DNA of 64,000 bases from Gerris lacustris (GCA_951217055.1 OX578280.1:8682271-8746270); one strand, 5' to 3'. Numbered from the stretch's first letter, positions 32,841-44,489 are shown. Made by a program: numbers and translations. The notes: generated from the sequence alone by a model not told the origin.

Positions 32841-33790
32841 GCAATTTATCATTTTCGACAAGTTTTAATGCATTTACACTGCCTTATTAAAAAAGTATAA
32901 TAGTTCTTGGCCTCCCCCCCCCCCCCCCCCCCTTATCATCTCGATATTAATGTCTGAATTTTTAATATAGCTAATGGAATTTGTTCATTAAGGACTAATG
33001 AGAATGGTACAGCCAAGCAATTTATTTTCTTAGCCAAACTTTGTTTTACTACTTGATGTAATTTCGTTAAAAGCATTTTTAAGAATTATATATATATTTT
33101 TTTTTTCATTCTTTGTCCTTGTAAGAAGGCTACTTAAGTTTCATTTCTTGGTATTCCTTGAGGAATTTTCTTCTTGTTACGGAATTATTCTGTTGTCTTA
33201 CTTTTGTTTTATTATTTAAACTGCTTGGCCGAAGCATTGTCGAGCGGCCTATATAAAAAGCTTTATTTATGATTTAATTATAATTTGATAGTCATCTTTA
33301 TTATTTGCTTTAAATACCCTTTTTATAATGTTTTAATTCTTTTATAAATATTTATCTGCAATTACATTGAATTTTTTATTTTTTTTTATTTTTTATTTTA
33401 TTATTTTATGTTTGCATTTTTTATAAAGACTCAAGATATTAATTACATATTTTATTAACGTTACTAATTTACATAGTTTTAACCAAATTACATTTATTAG
33501 AAAGCAAAAATCATAACCATGATCCTAATTTTTATTTGTTTTTTTAATCTTATTGAAATACCATGCTTTACTACGGAATTTGTCATCTTAAATGTAGTTT
33601 ATTTTTAATATGGTAGATTTATAAACTACCTTCCAGAAAAAAATTAAAATTGTAAGTTACATTAATATCTTGAAGTTACTTCTTTCTAATTTAATAAAAT
33701 TTAAATATGTAATTTTATAACTATTAATAGAAAGTACCACAACATTATTGTTACCAAATTTATGTATTTAAATTAACATATGCTTTTCGA
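32841..33790. other. AT-rich DNA with a poly-C tract, no gene seen
   Basis: A C-run lies at about 32913-32931. The rest is T-rich unique DNA. Confidence 0.35.
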
Positions 33791-33792
33791 CA

Positions 33793-34082
33793 TTTTATAT
33801 CATCATCAGTGTAAAGTGTTATTATATATCATCATCAGTGTTAAGTGATATTTTATATCATCATCAGTGTTAAGTGTTATTTTATATCATCATCAGTGTT
33901 AAGTGTTATTTTATATCATCATCAGTGTTAAGTGTTATTTTATATCATCATCAGTGTTAAGTGTTATTTTATATCATCATCAGTGTTAAGTGTTATTTTA
34001 TATCATCATCAGTGTTAAGTGTTATTTTATATCATCATCAGTGTTAAGTGTTATTTTATATCATCATCAGTGTTAAGTGTTA
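33793..34082. repeat. 29-bp tandem repeat (10 copies)
   Basis: The unit TTTTATATCATCATCAGTGT then TAAGTGTTA is almost invariant over ten copies, which suggests recent amplification. Confidence 0.92.
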
Positions 34083-34643
34083 ACACAGTATGAGTAAAGT
34101 CTCTGCTAGCTTCATATTTTATCTTCCCACGACAGCAAAATCAAGCATTACTTAATTGTTTTTAGGCTGGAAAGAACTATTTCGCTGATTTGTCATTAAA
34201 ATATTAAAAACATCAGGCAGAAAAGTAATTGAAACAGTCAGGACAGGGCCGTAACTACCACCGGGGCAACCGGGGCAGTGCCCCGGGGCCCCCGAACCCG
34301 GGGGCCCCCGATCCTTCGGCCCTATTTGAATTACAATGGGCAAAACGAAATAATGTGAATTTTAAAAGCCTTTTATCAAAGAAATTAGTTTCAGGAGAGA
34401 ATAATTATGGACTATTATTAAACGGTTCTTTTGAGACTAGGGGGACCCTAGACATTTACAGAAAAAGATTTAATATTTCCACGCACCAGGGGCCCCGTGG
34501 CAACGTATGACAAACGTAGTTCACTAGTAAGTTTTTTGAGGACTATTACACGGAGAACTGACAAAAAAACTCTGACACTTACTCAATATATTGTTCACCT
34601 TTATCAAAGTTTTTTCCTAACTGTTACGAAGAGATCGTATAAG

Positions 34644-35468
34644 CAGGGGTGCCCCCCCCCCCCCTCTATGCTCTATGACGCAATTTAAAAGCATAATATA
34701 AATTGTTTGCTAAAATAGTGAGATTAAGAGGAAGCAAATCAAAATAGTTAAGTAACAGTTTATTTACACAAAAACTGCATGACAAATAAAAAAATAAAAG
34801 TTATTAATATCAGTTGGTTAATATGATTTATCTGTCAGTTTCTCTCCTGTAAATTAACATTGACCATATTGAATAAGATAAAACCATCACAACAATATAA
34901 GTAACTAAATGAAACAAGAATTCACACTTCCAGATTCTGACACATTTGGAATTATTTTAAGTCTATTTTAATATCACAATTAGTGATATCTAGGGCATTG
35001 GAGGCCCCTAGCAAAAAAAATTGATGAGCAAAAAAATTAAAATTTGCGTTCAGAACTAAATGGGGCCCCCTGAAAATGGTATAGAAGTATTTACTATGCT
35101 CTAAAGGACCCCCATCGACATTGGTACAAAGATAGTAGTTTTATGTTTTTATTGGATTTGGGGCCCACTCGCAAATCGGGCCCATAGTTACGCCACTGAC
35201 TTCAATATCCTTTTTGGCTTTTTGGTTGTAAACAAACCATGGCCGCCCCGAAAGCCCGGGCCCCTGGGTAATTCTTTCTCTTTAGTACTGTTTTCTAGTC
35301 CACTCTTTATTGTTGGTACAAATCTTATAAATTTAGATAACTTAGAAAAATATTTATAATCACATCTATCCTCCCTCCAAAAGTGGAAAAAAGTTATATT
35401 TACTACCCCCCCCCCAAAAATTTTAACGACGCAGTCTGCGTCATAACCCCCCTCTGTGGGCACCCCTG
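34644..35468. mobile_element. Nested TIR element with CAGGGGTGCCC ends
   Basis: The left end CAGGGGTGCCCCCC then ATGACGCA matches the inverse of TGCGTCATAACCCCCCTCTG and GGGCACCCCTG. It sits inside the larger hAT-like element. The flanks CGTATAAG and GTATTAGT resemble each other only with a one-base offset, so the target duplication is unproven. The C-runs at both ends look like slippage. Confidence 0.55.
35198..35198. other. Isolated hAT-type right end
   Basis: TAGTTACGCCACTG ends here; CAGTGGCGTAACTA is a common hAT end. Its left partner was not found, so it may be the surviving end of an older insertion within the nested element. Confidence 0.35.
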
Positions 35469-35791
35469 GTATTAGTTATACATGTATTTATGTGGTAGCC
35501 TAACTAAATTAACCAGGAGGTAGGTGAGGATTTAGCTATAGAGTCTAAATTAGACATTTTCGATTTTGGGTCATGCGCAAAATAAAATACTATAGATGTG
35601 GGTAAATTTGACCTCTAGAATGCATTAAAACACGTTTTGGGGGGTTATTTTTACAAAAATTTCCGGGGGAGGACCCCGTATCCCCCTTTTTTTGGGGGGG
35701 GGGGAGTGGAGGGGCTCCCCTCGACACCACGAAGGGCCCCCAGAATAATCTTGCCCCAGGGCCCCCAAGATTGTAGTTACGGCCCTGAGTC

Positions 35792-35943
35792 AGGAAAATA
35801 TTTCTCTACCTCTAGGAAAATATTTCTCTACCTAGGCAGGAAAATATTTCTCTACCTAGGCAGGAAAATATTTCTCTACCTAGGCAGGAAAATATTTCTC
35901 TACCTAGGCAGGAAAATATTTCTCTACCTAGGCAGGAAAAGTA
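35792..35943. repeat. 24-bp tandem repeat
   Basis: Six copies of AGGAAAATATTTCTCTACCT (plus AGGC) follow the right target duplication of the hAT element directly; the duplication AGTCAGGA overlaps the first unit. Confidence 0.88.
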
Positions 35944-36187
35944 CAATGTTTTCCAGAGTGTTTAACATCTGTTTTGGTTTGTGTTTAATTTAAGTTTAAT
36001 TTGTATTATATAAATTTAGTTTTATACTTTTTTACCACAAAGCAATGTTATATTATTAATGTATCATTATGTTTACCTAAGCTACTATTTTTTATCTAAA
36101 TAGCGTGAGTAGATAATATATTGTATGTAACAAGGCAGCAAAGGAGGCCTTTCTGTCCCTTGTTTTCATTTCCTGCCTTACAACTCT

Positions 36188-36740
36188 GGCAATCGATTTC
36201 TAACTAACTTCCCGAATAGCTAGACATTTGAAACTTTTAGCATAGCTCAGAACACGATTACAATGCATTATTTTAATACTTTTAGCCATCTTTCAGCAGA
36301 ATTTAATTGGTTTTCAGCAAATTTTGCTGTTCCGAAAGTTAGTTCGGAAAAAATCCGCAAGTTATTTTATTTGTTTTGCCATATCCCATATTTACGCAAT
36401 CTTCATTTTGACGGGTCTCAAATGTGTGATAGATAAACATTGAATGACAGCAAAACAGGAAATATCGATTATATTATTTCAAATATATCGATGGCACGGT
36501 TTAGATTTGGTGTTGGGGAGATCCATAGTGTTTGAGAGATTTGTCCTTTTATAGGTTTAAGATCAGCTCTCTAGATGGTTGTCATTTATGTGAAGTAAAT
36601 TAAATCGGATTTTTTTTTTTTTCACTAACACTATATATTATATAACAATAACAATTATATTATCAACATTACATACGATTCAACAGAAAATTTAAAAACG
36701 TAGTATATAAAAAGTTCTTTTTATCTTGAAATATTAATTT
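36188..36740 (+). repeat. Family E repeat, copy 3
   Basis: It has the same order of markers as the copy at 6520: CTAACTTCCCGAATAGCTAG, GCATTATTTTAATACTTTTA, ATGGCACGGTTTAGATTTGG and GATCAGCTCTCTAGATGG. Confidence 0.72.
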
Positions 36741-37103
36741 TTTTATTATTATTAAAATAAGTGTGATTATATAATTTCACAAAACTGTCTCAGAGGAATT
36801 AAAATGTTTGTTTTACCTGTCTAAACTCTTGAGTAGGCTATATCAAATTAGCAGCAGGAAAACCAGTGTTCGTTTCTAAGCTCTACTCGAACATAATTCT
36901 AAAAGTTAATTATATCTAAATAAACTGTGGACATACGGACTCTAAAAGTGTTCTTCATGGTACAAATTAAACCGTTTATTTATATTGAAGTAAAAGCAAC
37001 TACTCAGGGAGTGCACTGGTTTTACCCTTTATGGCTCCCTATGAATGTTATTGTAATTTTTTAGAAGCAAACTAATTGAGTATATTTGTATTTGTAATTT
37101 ATA
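36741..37103. other. Unique AT-rich DNA, no gene seen
   Basis: Nothing was recognised before the mariner end. Confidence 0.3.
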
Positions 37104-37266
37104 CGAGGTATATCCACAAAGTAAATTCCGTTTCTATTTTTTATCCGCGGCAGCGCTGCGATCGCAGTTCTGAGCATGCGCGGCAGTTACTCTGACTCAA
37201 GGAGAAGAAATGTACGCCATTTTCAGATCGCTGCTGCCGACGTGTTCTTTGTAGTGCTTCTTTATA

Positions 37267-37554
37267 ATGTCAGCCTTAATTGAAAATCCTGCCGCTTTTC
37301 TATATGCAAAGAAAGATAAACCAAGTGAAATTTATCGACAAATCTGCGAGGTTTACGGACAAAATGCTATAAGTGATTCAATAATTAGAAGATGGGTCAG
37401 ACTGTTCAATGAAGGACGTGATCAAGTGCACGATGAGGAACGAAGTGGACGCCCATCTTTGGTTACTGATGAACAGGTTCACGCAATTGAAAAGAAGCTT
37501 AAGCAAAACCGCGTCCACAAGCGGCAGCATTTTCAATTAAGACTGACATTATAA
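37267..37554 (+). pseudogene. mariner transposase, N-terminal helix-turn-helix fragment
   Basis: The frame encodes 95 residues. PSEIYRQICEVYG at about 19-31, the RRWVRLFNEGR segment and VHDEERSGRPSLVTDEQV at about 57-74 match the DNA-binding half of mariner (SETMAR-like) transposases. The full family protein has about 340-350 residues with a DDD catalytic triad; here everything after about residue 83 is lost. The tail reads out of frame into the right TIR. The start codon lies inside the left TIR. It cannot transpose the element but might still bind its TIRs. Confidence 0.85.
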
Positions 37555-37755
37555 AGAAGCACTACAAAGAACACGTCGGCAGCAGCGATCTGAAAATGCC
37601 GTACATTTCTTCTCCTTGAGGGTGCCCTCACACTGGATCCGACTACATGCGACTTCCGACTACGTACGACTATGCACGACTCGGTAGTACGACTTGAGCT
37701 CTCACACTGCATCCGACTATAGGTACGACTCGGTAGTACGACTTGTGCTCTAACA

Positions 37756-38121
37756 TTGGAGCAGACTTGTCGGAGAGGAGCCTTTAATTTTATATATTTT
37801 TTCGTTTTACTTACATTTTGGCAAGATGAATGGGTAAGTATATTGTTGAACGAATGTAATAGTTTATTGTTGAGGCAAAGAAAAAGACGTTTAAGAAGAA
37901 CAGAATGGATTAACCAGATATTCTTGAAGAAAGAAGAGTATGGTAAATTTCACCATTTAATGGGCGATTTAAAAGAAGATCCCAATAAATTCTTTGACTA
38001 CTTTACCTATATTCTGGAAAGTATCAAACCTGAACTGACGAAACAGAGCAATTTCCATCTTGTGATATCGCCTGACGAGCGTTTGACTGTTACGCTAAGA
38101 CAAGTAATAATCATTTATTAA
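37756..38121 (+). pseudogene. PIF/Harbinger nuclease (HARBI1-like) N-terminal fragment
   Basis: From about residue 49 the frame reads WINQIFLKKEEYGKFHHLMG, then a KFFDYFTYILESI..L segment and ISPDERLTVTLR. This is the order found at the start of HARBI1-type nucleases (W...R...G.FH.L, FF.Y.R, ISP.ERL.VTLR). The DDE catalytic core is absent; after residue 116 the frame ends and AT-rich sequence follows. The first 45 residues are probably not genuine protein. The element is therefore non-autonomous. Confidence 0.8.
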
Positions 38122-38158
38122 AATGAAATTATTATCGTGATTTATTTAAGAAGAAAAA

Positions 38159-38159
<1 letters not shown>

Positions 38160-38254
<95 letters not shown>
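38160..38254. repeat. A-run plus (TA)n microsatellite
   Basis: About 20 A are followed by about 40 TA units inside the Harbinger element, at the point where the nuclease coding sequence has been lost. Confidence 0.9.
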
Positions 38255-38257
<3 letters not shown>

Positions 38258-38799
38258 TTACATTGATAAAATCTAACTCTTATTTAAGAAAAAAAAAATT
38301 ACATTAATCAAATCTTACTTCTTATAGGTACTAAAAAGAAACAATTAATTTTTCGGTATCCATGATTTGTATATTGTACAAAAACTAACAAATTAACTTC
38401 ACTCACTGATAAATAAAAGAAAACTAAAAAAAAAGAATTCACAAAAAACTGAATAAAACAACTTAAAACTTAAAAAAAAAAAAACTGTAAATGGGTATGT
38501 AGTTTTGCTCCGTAGGTCGGACGAAAATCCGAGACTGCTGGGATCGAGTCGCAGGTCGGAGGTATACACACATAGTCGGACGACTAAGTCGGATGCAGTG
38601 TGAGAGCTCTGATAATAGTGCTAAGGTTGGGATAGTTTGTCCGACTACGTACGACTACGCATGACCAAAAGTCGCATGTAGTCGGATCCAGTGTGAGAGC
38701 ACCCTGAGTCAGAGTAACTGCCGCGCATGCTCAGAACTGCGATCGCAGCGCTGCCGCGGATAAAAATAGAAACGGAACTTACTTTGTGGATATACATCG

Positions 38800-39597
38800 T
38801 AAAAAAGTATCTATAAAACAATATAATTATGTATACAGTCCACGGAAGTAAAATTGCCAAGAGTAAAGTACCTATGAATTTAAAAATATCAAACATATTT
38901 TCTTATAAAAGTTGTTCTAAAAGATGTCTATATCTCACTCATGCTCACACGCACTTTTGAATATTTGTGTATGTATATGATACACACATCTTTTTTGCAT
39001 ATGTTAGAATTTATTTAAAACGATTCCGCTTACCATTATTGATGAATTAAGTTAAAAAGGTAAAAGGAGAATAACCATAAAAATGTATCATAAAATGTTT
39101 TTTAATGGAGTATGAAGGGTTCTAAAAACCATCAAGGTGGTTTAGAAACCCTAATGGTCATATTTCACCTCTAAAAAGGAAGTGGTCTACTCAGGTTCCC
39201 TGATACCTAACCTTATACACTCCACAGAATACCCTTTATACAATCTAAACCTCGTATAATGTAACCTTTAAGGGCTATTATAACTGAGACCTTGCTGGAT
39301 ATTAAATCACAAGGGTCAGCCCTTTCTCCTTTATAGTTATACAAAACTATATACATAGTTAGAACTTGTTTTGCATAATTTTCTCTTTCATCTCTGGGCA
39401 TTTTGATAAAAAGGGGTTTATTTTCTACCTTATCTGAAATATTGTCTTGTAAAATAATTACTTTCTTAGTAATACAGAATCAGCAACGAACTTGCATAAG
39501 AATTAAGCTGTTAATTTTTTTTTTTTTTTTAATAACTATGGAGATGTAAATATGTAGTGCAACCTAATCAAAAACAGTAGTAAATAGTGTCAGAGCA
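38800..39597. other. Unique DNA with an unrecognised 62-codon minus frame
   Basis: The frame at 39213-39401 (minus) starts MPRDERENYAKQVLTMYIVL and has a normal amino-acid mix, unlike its neighbours. It has stops just upstream and no partner copy in the window. It could be an exon or a fragment of an unknown element; I do not assign a function. Confidence 0.3.
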
Positions 39598-39602
39598 TTT
39601 TT

Positions 39603-40345
39603 AGGGTCCGTAGGACAAAACCAAGGACCCTTATATTTTCCTGCGTGTGTCTGTCCGTCCGTCCGGTCACCTGCTTTCACGGCTACACTTTTCGTCTGAT
39701 CACTTTGAAATTTGGCATGTATGTGTCTTGTACCTACCCACATATTTTAAAAATATAGCGACTTAATTTTTTTTTTTTTCAAAAAAGTAGGGTAAAAGAA
39801 CTTAAGGGTTAAATTGTTTTTATTTTATTTTTTTGACACCTTGAGGGGTATCAAAAGAAAGGGTACGTCGAGCAGATTACAAAAATATATAATTCTTATT
39901 TTATAACTTTGATAGGGCGAGCGTAGGCAAGTTTGAAGTGGATGTGAAACGTGTGTCCCCCCCCCCCCCCCTCTATCTCGCTTATGTGAAGTGCAAAAAA
40001 TCTGAAAAATTCCTGAACATTCTTCGACCAAAAGAAAAGATACCACTATTTCGAAATTTCGAAAAAAAATATTATTTTATTTTTTATTGACAAAATACTT
40101 TTTTTTTATCATTATGGTCTTTTCGATGTATTTATATGGTTGTAGTCCGGTTCAGTGGCAAAAAAAAAAAAACTTTATCAGAGTGTGTTTTAAGAATATC
40201 AGACCCTTAGAATAGTGCAAAGTAGCTTTTTAGTATTTTAAATAAACACTGTTTATACACTTTACAGTTGAACACTATACAGTGTGGCCTACGGACCCCC
40301 ACTGTGTGCTGACTAGCACACACTTGTCCTGTTTATTCTTGGTTT
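39603..40345 (+). mobile_element. Family I element, copy 2 (longest)
   Basis: It starts GGGTCCGTAGGACAAAACCA and ends with GGCCTACGGACCCCCACTGT and a TGTGCTGACTAGCACACA hairpin. It has CTGTCCGTCCGTCCGG, ACTTTGAAATTTGGCATGTA, a C-run (39957-39971) and TTCCTGAACATTCTTCGACC. The 73-codon minus frame crosses the poly-C run and is a shadow. Confidence 0.6.
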
Positions 40346-41228
40346 TTAACTGGTTCAATTATGTCAACATTAACAGATTCAACTGCCTGTAAACTAATTT
40401 GTGGAGAAATGTTTTAGTAAAAACATTTTGTAGTTACTATCATAACATTATTTTAATTTTTACGTATGTTTAAAGGTTAACAACCAAAGCACTATTGTTG
40501 AAAATATTGTAACAGATCTAAATTATTTTCAATATGCTACACTGAATTATTAGTGTGACAAACCATCACTATTATAAATATAGTGAATCTTAAAAGGTAA
40601 ATATATTTATATGTATTTAACTCATGCATGCTTTGCCTTAATTGTGTCCCCTTTAGATTTAGATATCACATAATATTTAAATTCCGATCTATAAAGAAGA
40701 CTCTGATAATTATTTTACACCAAAAAGAAATGCGAAATATATTTTATCTACGATTGTTACGAAATATGAACATTGAATCTCTGATTAGATGCGTAGAAAG
40801 TGATTCTTTACGTACTTGTATTCATTGCGCAAGCGTGTCTCATAATTCTGAAGAATTCCTCTTCTTTACCGCCCTAGGGTAGTAAAGAAGAAGAATTCTT
40901 CAACTTTACGCACGATTATCAAGTTTGTTTACATTTAACAAAACTATTTTGATGTTTGTTTAATAAAAGTAACTGTTCATATCGAGTTTTTTTGTGAACA
41001 TCAATGCGTGATTTAAGTGATTAAGACAAATATGAGGAGAATAATACGCCCCCCGAAATAACTAATTCCCCACAAAATACAACCAATGAATATTAACTAT
41101 TAACTATTATTAATTATAAGAAGTCAAGCCGTTTCCGCCAGCATTGTTCTAGCCCCATGATTAGAGGAATGCGGAAAGTAATCCAATTAAATTGGATGAC
41201 ATTCCGTTGGTAAAAATAATTGAAGGCT
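40346..41228. other. Unique DNA with a hairpin at 40843-40905
   Basis: GAAGAATTCCTCTTCTTTAC and GTAAAGAAGAAGAATTCTTC pair around GCCCTAGGGTA. An 84-codon frame (40628-40882) runs into the hairpin and is not recognised. Confidence 0.4.
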
Positions 41229-42425
41229 AATTCATATTGTACGTGCCAGAGAAATTTCCTAAATGGTGGTTAGAAGTGGCCCTAAATCTCGGCCTGGAAC
41301 GTACAATATGAATTTACCATGATTAAATAGTTAAACCTAATACTTGTGTATTTTATTTATTGTGTCAACTCATGAGTAGAAAGTCAATATTGAATCCTGA
41401 GCCCAGCTTATATAGAAGGATTACCATAAAAAATGTTGGTAAATCTGTAATGTACAGTTTTGGGGCCCTAACAACTAGAGACAAAAACTAACCAAGCACC
41501 TACCTTATAATATATGTACTAACCAGTACCGAATGTAATGGTTTGACAATACGATATAATATCTCAAATGTATAAATTATAAAGTGTTGATTGGAATAAA
41601 ATATATAATCCTAGCACCACCCACAGACCAAGCGATTCTCGAAGGTACCTTTCACGGCAGAATAGAATAACTAAAACTTTAAATAATGAAGTCTCTACCA
41701 AAATTAATATTCATAGCCTGTTATTATCCTCATCAATGGCCCCCATTCCCGAACTAGTAGAGAATTGAAATTTAGTATGATTGTTAATTGTAGGAGGTAC
41801 TACTAAAAAAAACTAAGCACAAATAAAGTAAAACAATAAAGTGTTTGATAAATACCTTAATATTGTTTAAATCCTGAAATGTATTGTGTTGAATAATAAC
41901 CAAGAACGAAAACGTTTAACCATTTTTCAAAACAGACATATAAAAAAAAGTTCAAAGTACGACATATAAAAGGAATTAAATTATACTATCTTTACCACTT
42001 ACAAACACATATCTATCTTTACACATTTAAACCGATGTTTATAACATTAAAACAAGGCACACCTAATGAAAGAGAAATAACTTGTAATTGCTCACGCACA
42101 TCCGAACAGTACTACGCCCGAAACTTGTAGGACCTTATTAGATACGTAAACAAAGGAAAACTCTAAAAACCTGTGCAGCATGGCAGGAAACGACTTACAA
42201 CCAGGTGTACCATCCTTCTTCATATTCATACTTTTCTCTAAACTTAGACTATTAACAAATAATAAATATTATTAGCATTGCTTTTTGTACATGCTTCTTT
42301 ATTATTTTATATTTTGTAATATAAATCTAATAAACATTTTGGTAAATTCATATTGTACGTGCCCAGGCCGAGATTTAGAGCAACCTCGAACAACTCTTAA
42401 GGAAATTTCTCTGGCACGTACAACA
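41229..42425. mobile_element. Two inverted palindromic modules, TIRs or two small MITEs
   Basis: 41229-41318 and 42345-42425 are inverted copies of one module of about 85 bp: TTCATATTGTACGTGCC at one end, CTAAATCTCGGCCTGG near the other, each module itself palindromic. They could be the two ends of a 1.2-kb element or two independent miniature elements. No transposase was seen between them. Confidence 0.5.
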
Positions 42426-42597
42426 TATTGGCTGTCATAACAGCCAAATGTTTAATACAATAAGCCATATAAGGTCACGTTCTAAAACAACTTAAATTTT
42501 AATACAGAAATTAATTTAAGATGTATATTTATATTGCATAATACATTGGAAACAGATGAATTTTTTTTTGATTTTTTAAAAATATATATCTCGCTTC

Positions 42598-42975
42598 TAT
42601 ATTCCCCTTTCTCGCTTATGTGAAGTGCAAAAAATCTGAAAAAATTCCTGAACATTCTTCGACCAAAAGTAAAGATACCACTCTTTGGAAATTTCGAAAA
42701 AATATTATTTTATTTTTTATCGACAAAATACGTTTTTTATAATTATGGTATTTTCGATGTATTCATACGGTTGTAGTCCGGTTCAGGGGCAAACAAATAT
42801 TTTATCAGAAGTTTGTTTATTTGTTTGAGAATATCTGACCCATATAGGATAGTTCATAGTAATCTTTTTAACATTTTAAAAAACACCATCAATAGGGTAC
42901 TACTTAAACTATATAGTGTGGCCTACGGACCCTCGCTGTGTGCTGACTAACACACTTGACCTGTTTATTAATTTA
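42598..42975 (+). mobile_element. Family I element, copy 3 (3' part)
   Basis: CTCGCTTATGTGAAGTGCAA through TTCCTGAACATTCTTCGACC to GTGGCCTACGGACCCTCGCT matches 39970-40325. The left end is missing. Confidence 0.58.
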
Positions 42976-43170
42976 TTATTTTTGTCTACATATGACGTCA
43001 CGACGAAAGTGTCAATAATGATGTTTGGATTTGTTTTTTTCACTCTGTTATTATATTTTATACGAGATTACACGTTTAATGTTGGTAAGCAGTTTTTTTA
43101 AATAATGTACGATTAATACGAACCCCCTTTAAGAGCTAATACCCAACAAATAGTCTGTCCATTAGTGTGG

Positions 43171-43325
43171 CACTCTAACCACCTCTAACCACCTCTAACC
43201 ACCTCTAACCACCTCTAACCACCTCTAACCATCTCTAACCATCTCTAACCACCTCTAACCACCTCTAACCACCTCTAACTTCCTCTAACCACCTCTAACC
43301 ACCTCTAACCACCTCTATCTTCCTC
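43171..43325. repeat. Decamer satellite (CCACCTCTAA)n
   Basis: About 15 near-identical 10-bp units are the same sequence as 31492-32030 but far more homogeneous. Confidence 0.92.
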
Positions 43326-43429
43326 GCGTCCTACTGTGGGACGAATGGTCGCATAAGTATAAAATAATATAATCCCATCTGTAGAAATGGAAGTGTGATT
43401 GATTTGACCCATTTCGATTGCCAGCGTGG

Positions 43430-43770
43430 TCCTATTTGTTGCCTGAAAACTATTTCGACGACTTTGCTTAAACAAATTCTAAAAATTTACTCCATTTAAA
43501 TACGAATCTAACGAAATAAGCCGTTTTTCAGGAACAAATAAATCTAGTTCCATTGCAAATAGCTTTAAACGTGGACGGAGCGAGGCCTGGTTCGATTCCC
43601 CACCGAGGAGAAGTTATTTTTTATGATAAATATTCGGTAAAATGTTCAATAATATAATTAAATGTAATTGAAAACTTCAAGAAAACTTTTAAATGGGCAA
43701 CAATGGGCTAAGTTATTATGAACTCATATATGAGAAAGTTTGTCTGACTTGTCTCGGACTGATGTTTTAC
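43430..43770 (+). repeat. Family B 3' half
   Basis: It starts inside the element (TTTCGACGACTTTGCTTAAA) and has GGTTCGATTCC at about 43590. It ends GAGAAAGTTTGTCTGACTTG and TCTCGGACTGATGTTTT. Confidence 0.7.
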
Positions 43771-44480
43771 TTTTAAATGATCATCTGCTAATGTTATTTT
43801 TTATTTAATTCAGAGTCGATAATCTCGGTTTATGCCAGTTAAAAGGCAGCAAACATTTAGTCTAATTAAACTCTAATTCCTCTATATTTTAAATGCGACA
43901 ATAATTTGAAATTTAAATTTGTTACATTGCCCAGCCACGTTTAATCCCCAAGGCAGTATATTCCCTTTCCTTCATTCCAAATAAAATTAAAATATATTTA
44001 TACAATTATTTTTTACACATTTTTATCTGTCATCGTAAAAGGAATATTTTAATTTAATCAAAAACTAATTATAATTAGCTTCTGACTTTCTATCAAGCAA
44101 TAAATCCAATTTAATAAATTTGTGATAATCTGATTTTTTAAAGATTTAAATTTATAATACACCCTTTTTTCTTTATTTTATCAGGTAAAACCTTTTAAAT
44201 TGAATAAAAACCCTTTTCAAAGTTAATACGTTTTGCTTCATAAGTCAATTTGTCTAAATATATTTACGTCAAAAAATCAAAATTGTATGTACACATACTC
44301 AAAGATACATATATATATATATAAATACACACTTCGATTTTCAGAAAATTGCTTCACGTTGTCACTAGTGTCTAGACCAGAATGAACTCAATTTTAATAC
44401 TGACGTGAACAAAATAACTAAATAATGTCTGTAGATTCTATTAACTTTTTACAAGCTGTTATTTAACTTGCAGTGTTTGT
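43771..44480. other. AT-rich DNA, no gene seen
   Basis: A short GTATGTATGTATGTATG microsatellite ends the block near 44490. Confidence 0.3.
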
Positions 44481-44489
44481 ATGTATGTA

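Larger units (their letters stand above)
34244..35787. mobile_element. hAT-like transposon, composite, 8-bp target duplication
   Basis: The ends CAGGGCCGTAACTAC and GTAGTTACGGCCCTG are perfect 15-bp TIRs. AGTCAGGA is duplicated exactly on both sides (34236-34243, 35788-35795). CAGGG-type ends with an 8-bp duplication identify the hAT superfamily. The interior is rich in GGGGCCCC blocks and holds at least one other inserted element (34644-35468) plus a third hAT-type end. No transposase was recognised; the 93-codon frame at 34229-34510 crosses the end of the element and is not a gene. Confidence 0.82.
37620..38704 (+). mobile_element. PIF/Harbinger element, internally deleted
   Basis: The ends GGGTGCCCTCACACTGGATC and the inverse of GGATCCAGTGTGAGAGCACCC differ at one position. 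TGA is duplicated on both sides (37617-37619, 38705-38707). The host sequence is proved by the other mariner TIR, which reads across the empty site. A second inverted pair, CTCTCACACTGCATCCGACT and its complement, sits inside the first. Repeated TACGACTCGGTAGTACGACT-type motifs form subterminal arrays. The interior carries a Harbinger nuclease N-terminus and a (TA)n tract. Confidence 0.88.
37104..38799 (+). mobile_element. Internally deleted mariner with long TIRs, interrupted by a Harbinger element
   Basis: The left TIR (37104-37271, 168 bp) begins CGAGGTATATCCACAAAGTA. The right TIR is split: 37542-37619 and 38705-38799. TA flanks both ends (37102-37103, 38800-38801). Without the inserted Harbinger element and its 3-bp duplication it would be about 608 bp. 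Between the TIRs lies only the N-terminal DNA-binding part of a mariner transposase. The TIRs are nearly identical, so the insertion is fairly young. Confidence 0.88.

Noticed and set aside
34229..34510. 93-codon frame as a hAT transposase
   Set aside because: It begins outside the element, crosses the terminal repeat and shows no catalytic or BED zinc-finger motif.
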